From: Sporosarcina sp. HYO08
GTDB taxonomy: Bacteria > Bacillota > Bacilli > Bacillales_A > Planococcaceae
Assembly: GCF_001563475.1 (NCBI RefSeq)
Contig: NZ_LPUT01000023.1
Span: 62,001-126,000, forward strand
Direction of reading: 5' to 3'
DNA length: 64,000 nt
A program made the translations under genes and the position numbers. Positions 43,513-51,096 of the stretch are shown here, one piece after another. The notes under the pieces are model-generated. The model worked only from the letters and a program-made list of their open reading frames with translations. It had not been told where the DNA came from and searched no databases. Position 1 is the first letter of the stretch. Each line of letters begins with the position of its first letter.

Positions 43513-44507
43513 ATTGGATTCAATTAGCACAAGAAGTCCTTGATGGGAAAATCATAAGTAATGAGGAAGCACACAGCATTTTAAATTGCGATGACGATGA
43601 CCTGTTGCTTCTATTAAATGGTGCGTTTCACATTCGCAAGCATTACTATGGAAAGAAAGTAAAATTAAATATGATTATCAACGCAAAAAGCGGCTATTGT
43701 CCGGAAAACTGCGGGTACTGTTCCCAATCCTCCATTTCAACAGCCGAAATTGAAAAGTATCCTTTCATTACAAAAGAAGAAATTTTAGAAGGTGCCAAAC
43801 GCGCGTTTGACAATAAAGTCGGAACGTTTTGCATTGTCGCGAGCGGCAGAGGACCAACGCGAAAAGACGTTAGAGTCGTCAGTGAAGCGGTGGAGGAAAT
43901 TAAAGAGAAATACGGTCTTAAAGTTTGTGCTTGTCTAGGAATTTTAAAGGATGAGCAAGCCGCACAATTAAAAGAAGCTGGCGTAGACCGTTATAATCAT
44001 AACTTAAATACATCGGAGCGCCATCACTCTTATATCACAACATCGCATACGTATGAGGACCGGGTCAATACCGTTGAAATTGCAAAAAAACATGGCATTT
44101 CACCTTGTTCCGGTGCGATTATCGGCATGAAGGAAACAAAAGAAGACGTCATCGACATTGCCCGCGCGCTTCGCGCGTTAGATGCCGACTCGATTCCTGT
44201 TAACTTCTTGCATGCGATTCCTGGGACAAAATTAGAAGGTGTGCAAGAACTAAACCCGCGGTACTGTTTGAAAGTGTTAGCCCTATTCCGTTATATCAAT
44301 CCGACGAAAGAAATCCGCATATCGGGCGGCCGCGAAGTAAACTTAGGTACGTTGCAACCGTTGGGATTATATGCAGCGAACAGCATTTTCATCGGCAACT
44401 ATTTAACAACAGACGGACAACTGGCGAATACAGACTATCAAATTTTAGAAGACTTAGGGTTTGAGATTGAATTAATGCCGAAGCAGGAAGAAGTGTTTTC
44501 TTCTTAA
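43509..44507 (+). CDS. bioB: Biotin synthase (radical SAM)
   Basis: 332 residues; AGGGAGA precedes the ATG, which overlaps the bioY stop by 4 bases. Seen: the radical-SAM cluster site Cys64-x3-Cys68-x2-Cys71 (GYCPENCGYCSQS), YNHNLNTSERHHSYITTSHTY, CSGAIIGM and the [2Fe-2S]/Arg region RISGGREVNLG. Known: it inserts sulfur into dethiobiotin, consuming its own second cluster. It is the last gene of the operon. Confidence 0.96.
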   Translation: MNWIQLAQEVLDGKIISNEEAHSILNCDDDDLLLLLNGAFHIRKHYYGKKVKLNMIINAKSGYCPENCGYCSQSSISTAEIEKYPFITKEEILEGAKRAFDNKVGTFCIVASGRGPTRKDVRVVSEAVEEIKEKYGLKVCACLGILKDEQAAQLKEAGVDRYNHNLNTSERHHSYITTSHTYEDRVNTVEIAKKHGISPCSGAIIGMKETKEDVIDIARALRALDADSIPVNFLHAIPGTKLEGVQELNPRYCLKVLALFRYINPTKEIRISGGREVNLGTLQPLGLYAANSIFIGNYLTTDGQLANTDYQILEDLGFEIELMPKQEEVFSS

Positions 44508-44513
44508 CCAATT

Positions 44514-44555
44514 GTCGACAAAGGGCTGCAAAAAGACCTTTTGTCGACCTTTTTA
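44514..44555 (+). terminator. Terminator of the biotin operon
   Basis: GTCGACAAAGG (44514-44524) pairs with 44537-44548 with one bulge; CTTTTT follows, right after the bioB stop. Confidence 0.85.
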
Positions 44556-44649
44556 CTCAGTCGTCAAATAATTTTACTTTTCAGTTAAACGTGGTGTACA
44601 TTGTTCTAAAGATAGAAAACTACATTCATTTTTTAGATGGAGGTATTTC

Positions 44650-45024
44650 ATGGGGTTTTTAAATGCATTGTTAGGAAATGCTTCGACAGCTAACAAGGAA
44701 GATGTGATAAAAGAAGTAGAACCAATCCTTTCAGACCAGGAAGAGGTAGATGTTGCGTTTAAATTGATTCGGGATTTAATCATGTTTACAGATAAGAGAA
44801 TGATTCTCGTCGACAAACAAGGATTGACTGGAAAAAAGGTTGACTATCATTCAATCCCTTACAGAAGCATTGCTCATTTCAGCGTAGAGACAGCCGGCCG
44901 TTTTGACCTGGACGCTGAGTTAAAAATATGGGTGTCAGGATTAGCTAACCCTATTCAAAAACAATTTAAAAAAGACAACAGCATTTACGACATCCAAAAA
45001 GTATTAGCGAATGTCTGTGTCTAA
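44650..45024 (+). CDS. Bacterial PH-domain protein
   Basis: 124 residues; ATGGAGG lies about 7 bases before the ATG. Seen: one bacterial pleckstrin-homology-like domain: MGFLNALLGNASTANKEDVIKEVEPILSDQEEVDVAFK, then DLIMFTDKRMILVDKQGLTGKKVDY and SIAHFSVETAGRFDLDAELKIWVSG. There is no membrane segment. Known: such single-domain proteins form ring oligomers; their function in cells is unknown. It is monocistronic. Confidence 0.85.
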   Translation: MGFLNALLGNASTANKEDVIKEVEPILSDQEEVDVAFKLIRDLIMFTDKRMILVDKQGLTGKKVDYHSIPYRSIAHFSVETAGRFDLDAELKIWVSGLANPIQKQFKKDNSIYDIQKVLANVCV

Positions 45025-45111
45025 TACTGACTAATCCGCCCTCCGCCGGGCTTTTCTTTTGCCAAAAAACAAATCATCCTCTCCCCTAGATCAACACCAA
45101 ATTCTCCGCAA

Positions 45112-45147
45112 AATAAAAAAAGCCACCATAAATGGTGACTTTTTTTC
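45112..45147. terminator. Bidirectional terminator-like hairpin
   Basis: A 9-bp stem with a 2-base loop, A-run on the left and seven T on the right, about 90 bases past the PH-domain gene. Confidence 0.75.
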
Positions 45148-45452
45148 ACGAATATGTTAAATGACTTGATGTTCCGAATATCTTAAGACGAATTATCGCC
45201 GCGGTAGTATTCCTGAAACCTAAACGACGTATGCCCTACCTCTCATACATCCTTACGACTCCGAAGTCGATCCAGTGTGATTAGTTCTTAATGATTCATC
45301 AAGAACGCCAAAATTAGTACTTTCATCTATGATATTTCAAGTTTATTCGATTAGCATTAAACCATCATAACACTACTAACTGATAAAGTAAAGCAAAATT
45401 ATTGGAATCCGATCGACACTGCTCCCAAGTAAATTTAATGGATAATTAACCA

Positions 45453-45531
45453 TTTAACCGATTGTGCGGGGAGGATTAGAATTATAGGTTAGACTATATG
45501 CGGACGATACTTTTTTATATGCACTAGCGAG
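45453..45531 (+). repeat. 80-bp dispersed repeat, copy D
   Basis: It shares CGATTGTGCGGGGA with copies A and B, and TGCGG..GATA, TTTTATATGCACTAG with the others, over the same 79-base span. It is the most diverged copy. Confidence 0.68.
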
Positions 45532-45777
45532 TTTTATTATGTTCTCGTTATATACACCGTCGTTTTTTCTTGGATAAGTTAGATTCATCGGCAAAATGAC
45601 TGGAATAAGAAAGCAAAAATTTAATTGGCTTTTTATCACATATTTTGTATTGAGTCCATTGTTTTTTTGGGGGCAGGTTTCCGCTATTCCCTTATCCCCC
45701 TACTCCATCAATCATCGTTGTTCCTATGGATTAATTCGTGCTATAATAGGAGCATTGTGAATTTAGGAGGATTTCGA

Positions 45778-47385
45778 ATGATTGCAGTGAGTAATGTAAG
45801 CCTTCAATTCGGCGATCGCAAGCTGTTTGAAGATGTGAATATACAGTTCAACCCTGGACATTGTTACGGTTTAATCGGTGCGAATGGTGCAGGTAAATCG
45901 ACGTTTTTAAAAGTTTTATCGGGTGAAATTGAGCCGCAAACTGGAAACGTCATTATGAACAAAGATGAGCGTATGGCCGTTTTAAAACAAAACCACTTCG
46001 AGTACGAGGAAAACGAAGTACTTGATACGGTCATTATGGGTCACAAACGTCTGTACGAAGTAATGACTGAAAAAAATGCGATTTATATGAAAGAAGATTT
46101 CTCCGATGAAGACGGCATGCGCGCAGCGGAGCTTGAAGGTGAATTCGCGGAGATGAATGGTTGGGAAGCAGAATCTGAAGCGGCGATTTTACTTCAAGGT
46201 CTTGGCATTTCTGAAAATCTTCACCATGTCAAAATGGCCGAGCTTACGGGTTCCGATAAAGTAAAAGTGCTTCTTGCACAAGCATTATTCGGTAAGCCTG
46301 ACGTTCTTCTTTTGGATGAGCCGACAAACCACTTGGACTTAAAAGCAATTCAGTGGCTGGAAGAATTCTTAATTGAATTCGAAAACACAGTCATCGTCGT
46401 ATCCCACGACCGTCATTTCTTGAACAAAGTATGTACGCAAATTGCGGACTTGGATTTCTCGAAAATTCAAATTTACCCTGGTAACTATGATTTCTGGTAT
46501 GAGTCCAGCCAATTGGCACTGAAAATGGCGCAAGATCAAAATAAGAAAAAAGAAGAGAAAATTAAAGAGCTTCAAGCGTTCGTTGCACGTTTTAGCGCAA
46601 ACGCTTCGAAATCCAAACAAGCGACATCCCGTAAAAAGGCACTTGAAAAAATTGAGTTGGATGACATTAAACCGTCTTCCCGCCGCTATCCTTTCGTTAA
46701 CTTCCAAATCGGACGTGAAATTGGTAACGACGTGTTAACGCTTCAAGATGTTACAAAAACAGTCGACGGCAAAGTAATGATTAAAGATGCAAACTTTACG
46801 CTTAATAAAGAAGACAAAGTCATTTTACTCGGTAACCCGCTTCAAAAAACAGCACTTCTCGAATTGCTGGCGGAAGAATCACAACCAGATTCCGGGACGA
46901 TTAAATGGGGCGTTACGACATCCCGCGCTTACTTCCCGCTCGATAATAGCGAGTACTTCAATGGAAATGAAGAAACACTCGTCGAATGGTTGCGTCAATA
47001 TTCCCCGGAAGATCAGACAGAAACATTCTTACGCGGATTCCTTGGTCGTATGCTCTTCTCCGGTGAAGAAGTAAAGAAAAAGCCATCTGTCCTTTCAGGT
47101 GGAGAAAAAGTTCGCTGCATGCTTTCAAAAATGATGCTTTCAAGCGCGAACGTTCTGTTGCTTGATGAGCCGATGAACCACTTGGATCTTGAATCGATTC
47201 AAGCACTCAACAACGGTCTCATCGCATTCAAAGGCGCAATGGTCTTTACATCGCATGACCAACAATTCATCCAAACGGTCGCAAACCGTATTATCGAAAT
47301 CCGTGAAGACGGGACGATTTTCGATAAAATGATGAATTATGAAGAATACCTTGAGTGGAAAGAGAAACAAGAAAAACTAGCTTAA
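45778..47385 (+). CDS. ykpA: ABC-F ATPase YkpA/YbiT type
   Basis: 535 residues from the ATG at 45778, with AGGAGG 7 bases before; 51 in-frame codons upstream are unsupported. Seen: NBD1 with Walker A GANGAGKST (about 34-42), the subfamily's degenerate signature LTGSDKVKVLLAQ and Walker B LLLDEPTNHLD; the linker with KSKQATSRKKALEKI; NBD2 with signature LSGGEKVRCMLSK and Walker B LLLDEPMNHLD. The NBD2 P-loop reads GNPLQKTA, one residue short of GxxxxGKT and without the second Gly. Known: ABC-F proteins bind the ribosomal E site. A terminator follows. Confidence 0.93.
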   Translation: MIAVSNVSLQFGDRKLFEDVNIQFNPGHCYGLIGANGAGKSTFLKVLSGEIEPQTGNVIMNKDERMAVLKQNHFEYEENEVLDTVIMGHKRLYEVMTEKNAIYMKEDFSDEDGMRAAELEGEFAEMNGWEAESEAAILLQGLGISENLHHVKMAELTGSDKVKVLLAQALFGKPDVLLLDEPTNHLDLKAIQWLEEFLIEFENTVIVVSHDRHFLNKVCTQIADLDFSKIQIYPGNYDFWYESSQLALKMAQDQNKKKEEKIKELQAFVARFSANASKSKQATSRKKALEKIELDDIKPSSRRYPFVNFQIGREIGNDVLTLQDVTKTVDGKVMIKDANFTLNKEDKVILLGNPLQKTALLELLAEESQPDSGTIKWGVTTSRAYFPLDNSEYFNGNEETLVEWLRQYSPEDQTETFLRGFLGRMLFSGEEVKKKPSVLSGGEKVRCMLSKMMLSSANVLLLDEPMNHLDLESIQALNNGLIAFKGAMVFTSHDQQFIQTVANRIIEIREDGTIFDKMMNYEEYLEWKEKQEKLA

Positions 47386-47390
47386 TTGTA

Positions 47391-47421
47391 AAGTCGTTTC
47401 CTTCGGGAGACGGCTTTTTTA
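47391..47421 (+). terminator. Terminator of ykpA
   Basis: AAGTCGTTTCC pairs with GGGAGACGGCTT (with wobbles) around a TTC loop, followed by six T. Confidence 0.85.
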
Positions 47422-47501
47422 TTTCCCAAAAAAGCATCTGTAACACAACCGCATGAAAAACATCTAATTGGGTAAACCAATTGAAAGGAGTGTGTTTTTA
47501 A

Positions 47502-48212
47502 ATGAAACGACTACATCTTTTCATTTACCTATTACTAGCAGTAGTCATTTTTGCTGGGTGCTCTAAAACGAGCACGAATCTTAATAATTCCGGGGAAAGT
47601 ACAGGGACGGCAACGAAAGAAGATGAAACAGTTTACAATGGCGTAGACGGGAAAAACGCTGATCAGGATAACGGGGAAACAAAAGATAAAACAGATGCAG
47701 AAATCTCGATGTTAGATTTTTTCTTACCTGACGGCACAAAAGCGCATTTTAAAGGCGAGGGCAATGAATTTGCATCGCTTGATATCGATGTCGCTCATCC
47801 TTATGAAAACTATATCATCGTCCATGAAAATAACGGCGGCGCACTCGTTCAACGAGTTTATAAAATCCAAGACCACCAAATTTATTTACTCGATACGCAA
47901 GCCGTCGATATGGAACAGGATTTTCCTTCGCTTGCAGATCTTGATGCAATGACGCCCGCAGAACTTTATATCGATGCCCCACTTACAAAAGGGAAAAATT
48001 TTGGTAATTGGACAGTCGTCGATACAAATGTATCTGTAGAAACACCATACAAAACGTTTGATGATGCAACAGTCATTGAAATGAAAGAAAAAGATTCCGT
48101 CAATCGCAAATACTTCGTCCCTGGTTTCGGTGAAGTAAAACGCGAAACGATCATGGATTTAGAAGAGGGTGAAGTGGCTGTCACCTCAATGCTCGAAACA
48201 ATTTATGAATGA
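47502..48212 (+). CDS. Lipoprotein, unknown function
   Basis: 236 residues; AAAGGAG precedes the ATG. Seen: a signal peptide with lipobox FAGC (Cys20), a low-complexity Ser/Thr/Asp/Asn linker (about 21-70) and a folded domain (about 70-236) with LDFFLPDGTKAHFKGEGNEFAS, PLTKGKNFGNWTVVDTN and KYFVPGFGEVKRE. The last pattern recalls families in which a lipoprotein domain is repeated in Bacillus. Inferred: anchored to the outer face of the membrane. No partner gene is evident. Confidence 0.8.
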   Translation: MKRLHLFIYLLLAVVIFAGCSKTSTNLNNSGESTGTATKEDETVYNGVDGKNADQDNGETKDKTDAEISMLDFFLPDGTKAHFKGEGNEFASLDIDVAHPYENYIIVHENNGGALVQRVYKIQDHQIYLLDTQAVDMEQDFPSLADLDAMTPAELYIDAPLTKGKNFGNWTVVDTNVSVETPYKTFDDATVIEMKEKDSVNRKYFVPGFGEVKRETIMDLEEGEVAVTSMLETIYE

Positions 48213-48243
48213 AAAAAGAGGTGCCATTTTAGGGCACCTCTTT
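48212..48243. terminator. Bidirectional terminator, lipoprotein / cold-shock gene
   Basis: Perfect 11-bp stem AAAGAGGTGCC with its complement, A-run left and T-run right, between convergent genes. Confidence 0.88.
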
Positions 48244-48259
48244 ATACGTTCGGTACGAA

Positions 48260-48460
48260 TTATAGTTTGGAAACGTTTGCAGCTTGTAGACCACGATTGC
48301 CTTCTACAACTTCAAACTCAACTTGTTGACCTTCGTCCAATGATTTGAAACCTTCCCCTTCGATTGCAGAGAAGTGAACGAATACGTCATCTTCACCTTC
48401 AACTTCGATGAAGCCGAAGCCTTTTTCTGAGTTAAACCATTTTACTGTACCTTGTTTCAT
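48260..48460 (-). CDS. Cold-shock protein (CspA/CspB family)
   Basis: 66 residues from the ATG at 48460, with GGAGG before it. Seen: the single OB-fold with RNP1 KGFGFIE (13-19) and RNP2 VFVHFSAI (26-33), N-terminal KQGTVKWFN. Known: it binds single-stranded RNA and DNA and acts as an RNA chaperone. It has a long leader of about 190 bases from a strong promoter, with a large hairpin in it, as is usual for cold-inducible csp genes. Confidence 0.95.
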   Translation of the reverse strand: MKQGTVKWFNSEKGFGFIEVEGEDDVFVHFSAIEGEGFKSLDEGQQVEFEVVEGNRGLQAANVSKL

Positions 48461-48517
48461 GTGAACAAACCTCCAAATAACTTTAATAATAATATACAAA
48501 TTTTCCCAAAAAGAAAA

Positions 48518-48573
48518 ATTCACATATTACAAAAAGTACCGACAACGCCGATCACTTTTTGTAATATGTGAAT
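48518..48573 (-). promoter_or_regulatory. 20-bp hairpin in the csp leader
   Basis: The inverted repeat 48518-48537 with 48554-48573 is perfect over 20 bp, with a GC-rich 16-base loop. On the minus strand it is followed by ATTTTTCTTTTT, so it looks like an intrinsic terminator within the csp 5' leader, or the terminator of the DUF1033 gene upstream. It starts about 57 bases above the csp ATG. Confidence 0.7.
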
Positions 48574-48655
48574 ACGTTTACTTCGGTAAATCCGTGTCCC
48601 GACAAGCGTCCAATCATACAACTGATCGCACGAAAAATTTTCAATTGTTACTGCC

Positions 48656-48683
48656 AATATATCATAACTACCATTTTTGTCAA
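48656..48683 (-). promoter_or_regulatory. Probable SigA promoter of the cold-shock gene
   Basis: On the minus strand: TTGACA (48683-48678), 16 bases, TATATT (48661-48656). It predicts a start near 48649 and a leader of about 190 nt. Confidence 0.65.
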
Positions 48684-48736
48684 CTCAAAACAATAAATAT
48701 TCAAATTATTCCACCATACTTAATAGCCTAACCATT

Positions 48737-49039
48737 TTACTGTTCAAATATACGGTGTGGCTTTCCATCTTTCATAAGAATCACACCATGGTAAATTTGC
48801 TGGTCATCATCGCATCCATCACAATAAACTGTCTCTGTTTTTGTCCAAAATGCATAGAAGCAATTCTTTCGCATCTCTTCATGTTCATACTGATTGCGAA
48901 AATCTCCCAGCATTTGTTCCAAATAGCTTCGTGCTTCTTCTATCGTATGAAAACTTTGTCTGGACCGAATCATTTCTTCCCAATCTTCAAACATCCACCA
49001 CGGCTCATAATCTGCTTTCATATAAATAACTTCATACAT
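48737..49039 (-). CDS. DUF1033 family protein
   Basis: 100 residues from the ATG at 49039, with GGGGGAG 6 bases before. Seen: MYEVIYMKADYEPWWMFEDWEE at the start, EARSYLEQMLGDFRNQYE, and CYAFW-like and CDGCDDDQQIYHGVIL segments that mark DUF1033. There are three Cys residues, two as CDGC-like. Function unknown. It lies upstream of the cold-shock gene on the same strand. Confidence 0.85.
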   Translation of the reverse strand: MYEVIYMKADYEPWWMFEDWEEMIRSRQSFHTIEEARSYLEQMLGDFRNQYEHEEMRKNCFYAFWTKTETVYCDGCDDDQQIYHGVILMKDGKPHRIFEQ

Positions 49040-49235
49040 ATTCGTCTCCCCCACTACAATGGCTGAATGATTTTCATTTTAGCAAAGTTCATGGGTTTGT
49101 CTATTATTATGCTTGAAAAAGGAATTGATTCAAAACAAATGTGTGCATCCTGTTTTTCGGGTATAATTAAAGAAGCAATTGAAACTTTTTATATTTAAAA
49201 ACGTATGTAAGATAGCGAAAGGAGGTCTGCGATCG

Positions 49236-49898
49236 ATGAAGCAACTTAAACAATTTTTCGTCAGACACTTCATCACAGCACCAATTAGTTTTGGATCATG
49301 GATCTATTTTATTCTAGGTGCGGGCATGAATTTCTATGTGGCAACAGGCCTATTATTAGCCATATATGCCGGTAGTTCATTTTCGATTAAACAAATTCAG
49401 ATTGCATCCGACTTGAAGCAGCTCAGAATGACCCGATCCGAATTCAATCATATAAAAAAACAAATTTCAGAAGCCAAGCTCAAACTGAAACGATTGAATG
49501 GCCTCTATGGACAAGTTCGGTCGATCCAAGCTTTTCGTCAGCTTCATGAAATGAATACACTTTCTCGTAAAATTTTAAATATCGTTCGAACGAATCCTTC
49601 AAAATTTTATCATGTCGAAAAATTTTTCTATGCACATTTAGATTCGGCAGTTGAGTTGACATCTAAATATGCGATGCTTGTGAATCAACCGCTAAAAGAC
49701 ACAGAACTTCGCATCGCATTAAACAATACGCGAGAAACGTTGAACGATGTGAACAAACAATTAGAGCAAGATTTGCGCAGTGCACTCTCAACAGATATCG
49801 AACAGCTACAACTGGAAATCGACTTTGTCGATGCGACGATGAAACGAAACAAGCCGCTGCTTGAAATGAAAGGGGACCCCCACAACGATGGAAAATAA
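49236..49898 (+). CDS. xpaC: XpaC family protein
   Basis: 220 residues from the ATG at 49236, with AAGGAGG 9 bases upstream; 19 in-frame codons above it are unsupported. Seen: two N-terminal hydrophobic segments (about 14-36 and 39-50), then a long helical cytoplasmic region (about 55-215, SEFNHIKKQISEAKLKLKRLN...). Known: XpaC is named for a chloroindolyl-phosphate hydrolysis phenotype and is encoded with a TelA-like gene in Bacillus (xpaC-yaaN). The next gene overlaps it by 11 bases. Confidence 0.85.
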   Translation: MKQLKQFFVRHFITAPISFGSWIYFILGAGMNFYVATGLLLAIYAGSSFSIKQIQIASDLKQLRMTRSEFNHIKKQISEAKLKLKRLNGLYGQVRSIQAFRQLHEMNTLSRKILNIVRTNPSKFYHVEKFFYAHLDSAVELTSKYAMLVNQPLKDTELRIALNNTRETLNDVNKQLEQDLRSALSTDIEQLQLEIDFVDATMKRNKPLLEMKGDPHNDGK

Positions 49899-51081
49899 CA
49901 CAGCCCAAAATGAAGTGAAAACATTTGATGACTTACTAGACAATCCATTTGATATACAGGAATCTGTTTTAACGAAAGAAATGCCTGTAGAAGTTGCCGA
50001 AAGCGGAACTCCTATTAAATTGATCGACCGACTTTCAGATGAAGAAAAAGCAAAAGCGAAACAGCTTTCGGACCAAATTCCGGTTGGCAATTACGAAGCA
50101 ATTTTGACATATGGCACGAATGCGCAAAATGAATTGTCTAAGTTCTCCCATCAAATGCTGGATCATGTGCAAAGTAAAGACATTGGTCCAGTCGGAGATA
50201 TTTTGAAAGATTTGATGGATAAACTATCAGATATCGACCCAGAAGAATTATCGGAAAAGAAGAAATCAGGGTTAAGAAGACTCTTCAATCGTGCGACTCG
50301 CTCGATCCAAGAAATGATGACGAAATATCAAAAACTGAGCACCCAAATTGATCGAATCGGTGTTCAATTAGAACATTCCAAGCGCGGTTTAATGGAAGAT
50401 GTTCAAATGCTTGACCGGCTCTATGAACAAAACAAAACCTATTTTCAAGCTTTGAATGTTTACATTGCGGCAGCTGAACTAAAACGCGATGAAATCGCCA
50501 ATGTTCTCATCCCAGAAATGCGCAGACAAGCAGAAGCTTCGAATGATCAAATGGCGTACCAGGAAGTGAATGACATGGGCCAATTTTTAGATCGGTTGGA
50601 AAAACGATTATATGATTTACAGTTATCTCGTCAAATCACCATTCAAAGTGCCCCGCAAATACGGATGATCCAACAGACAAATCAAACGCTTGCCGAAAAA
50701 ATTCAGTCATCCATTATGACGTCCATTCCATTATGGAAAAATCAAATTGCCATTGCGCTCACATTAAATAGGCAGCGTAAAGCGGTGGAATCTCAAAAAC
50801 TTGTAACGAAAACGACGAATGACCTGTTACTCAAAAACTCAGAAATGCTTAAATTAAATTCCATCGAAACCGCTAAAGAAAACGAACGCGGTATCATTGA
50901 AATCGACACCTTAAAGAAAACACAGGAAAACTTAATCCAAACAATCGAAGAAACACTTCTCATTCAAGCAGATGGCCGCGCGAAACGCAAAGCGGCAGAA
51001 GTAGAAATTTCACGAATGGAAGAAGAACTAAAACAGCGCCTGTTAGCTGTCCATGAAAAAACACAAAACCGCCCTTCTTAA
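49888..51081 (+). CDS. yaaN: TelA/YaaN family (toxic anion resistance) protein
   Basis: 397 residues; AAAGGGGA precedes the ATG, which lies inside xpaC. Seen: an almost wholly helical, soluble protein with the TelA core KLSTQIDRIGVQLEHSKRGLMEDVQMLDRLYEQN, QIRMIQQTNQTLAEKIQSSI and IPLWKNQIAIALTLNRQRKAVE. Known: TelA relatives were linked to tellurite resistance and in Bacillus to envelope or antimicrobial tolerance; the mechanism is unknown. It forms an operon with xpaC, and its stop lies within a terminator hairpin. Confidence 0.88.
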   Translation: MENNTAQNEVKTFDDLLDNPFDIQESVLTKEMPVEVAESGTPIKLIDRLSDEEKAKAKQLSDQIPVGNYEAILTYGTNAQNELSKFSHQMLDHVQSKDIGPVGDILKDLMDKLSDIDPEELSEKKKSGLRRLFNRATRSIQEMMTKYQKLSTQIDRIGVQLEHSKRGLMEDVQMLDRLYEQNKTYFQALNVYIAAAELKRDEIANVLIPEMRRQAEASNDQMAYQEVNDMGQFLDRLEKRLYDLQLSRQITIQSAPQIRMIQQTNQTLAEKIQSSIMTSIPLWKNQIAIALTLNRQRKAVESQKLVTKTTNDLLLKNSEMLKLNSIETAKENERGIIEIDTLKKTQENLIQTIEETLLIQADGRAKRKAAEVEISRMEEELKQRLLAVHEKTQNRPS

Positions 51082-51091
51082 GGCGGTTTTT
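51065..51091 (+). terminator. Terminator of xpaC-yaaN
   Basis: AAAACCGCC (51065-51073) pairs with GGCGGTTTT (51082-51090), then T. The yaaN stop codon sits in the loop. Confidence 0.82.
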
Positions 51092-51096
51092 GTTGT

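Larger units (their letters stand above)
45025..45777. other. Long gene-free region before ykpA
   Basis: It contains a small GC hairpin with a T-run (about 45040-45060), a bidirectional hairpin (45121-45129 with 45132-45140, then seven T), repeat copy D (45453-45531), and the ykpA ribosome site. An open frame upstream of the ykpA start lacks a ribosome site and is not taken as coding. Confidence 0.6.

Noticed and set aside
45625-45777. 51-codon upstream extension of ykpA
   Set aside because: AGGAGG 7 bases before the ATG at 45778 and alignment of the MIAVSN start with the family fix the later start.
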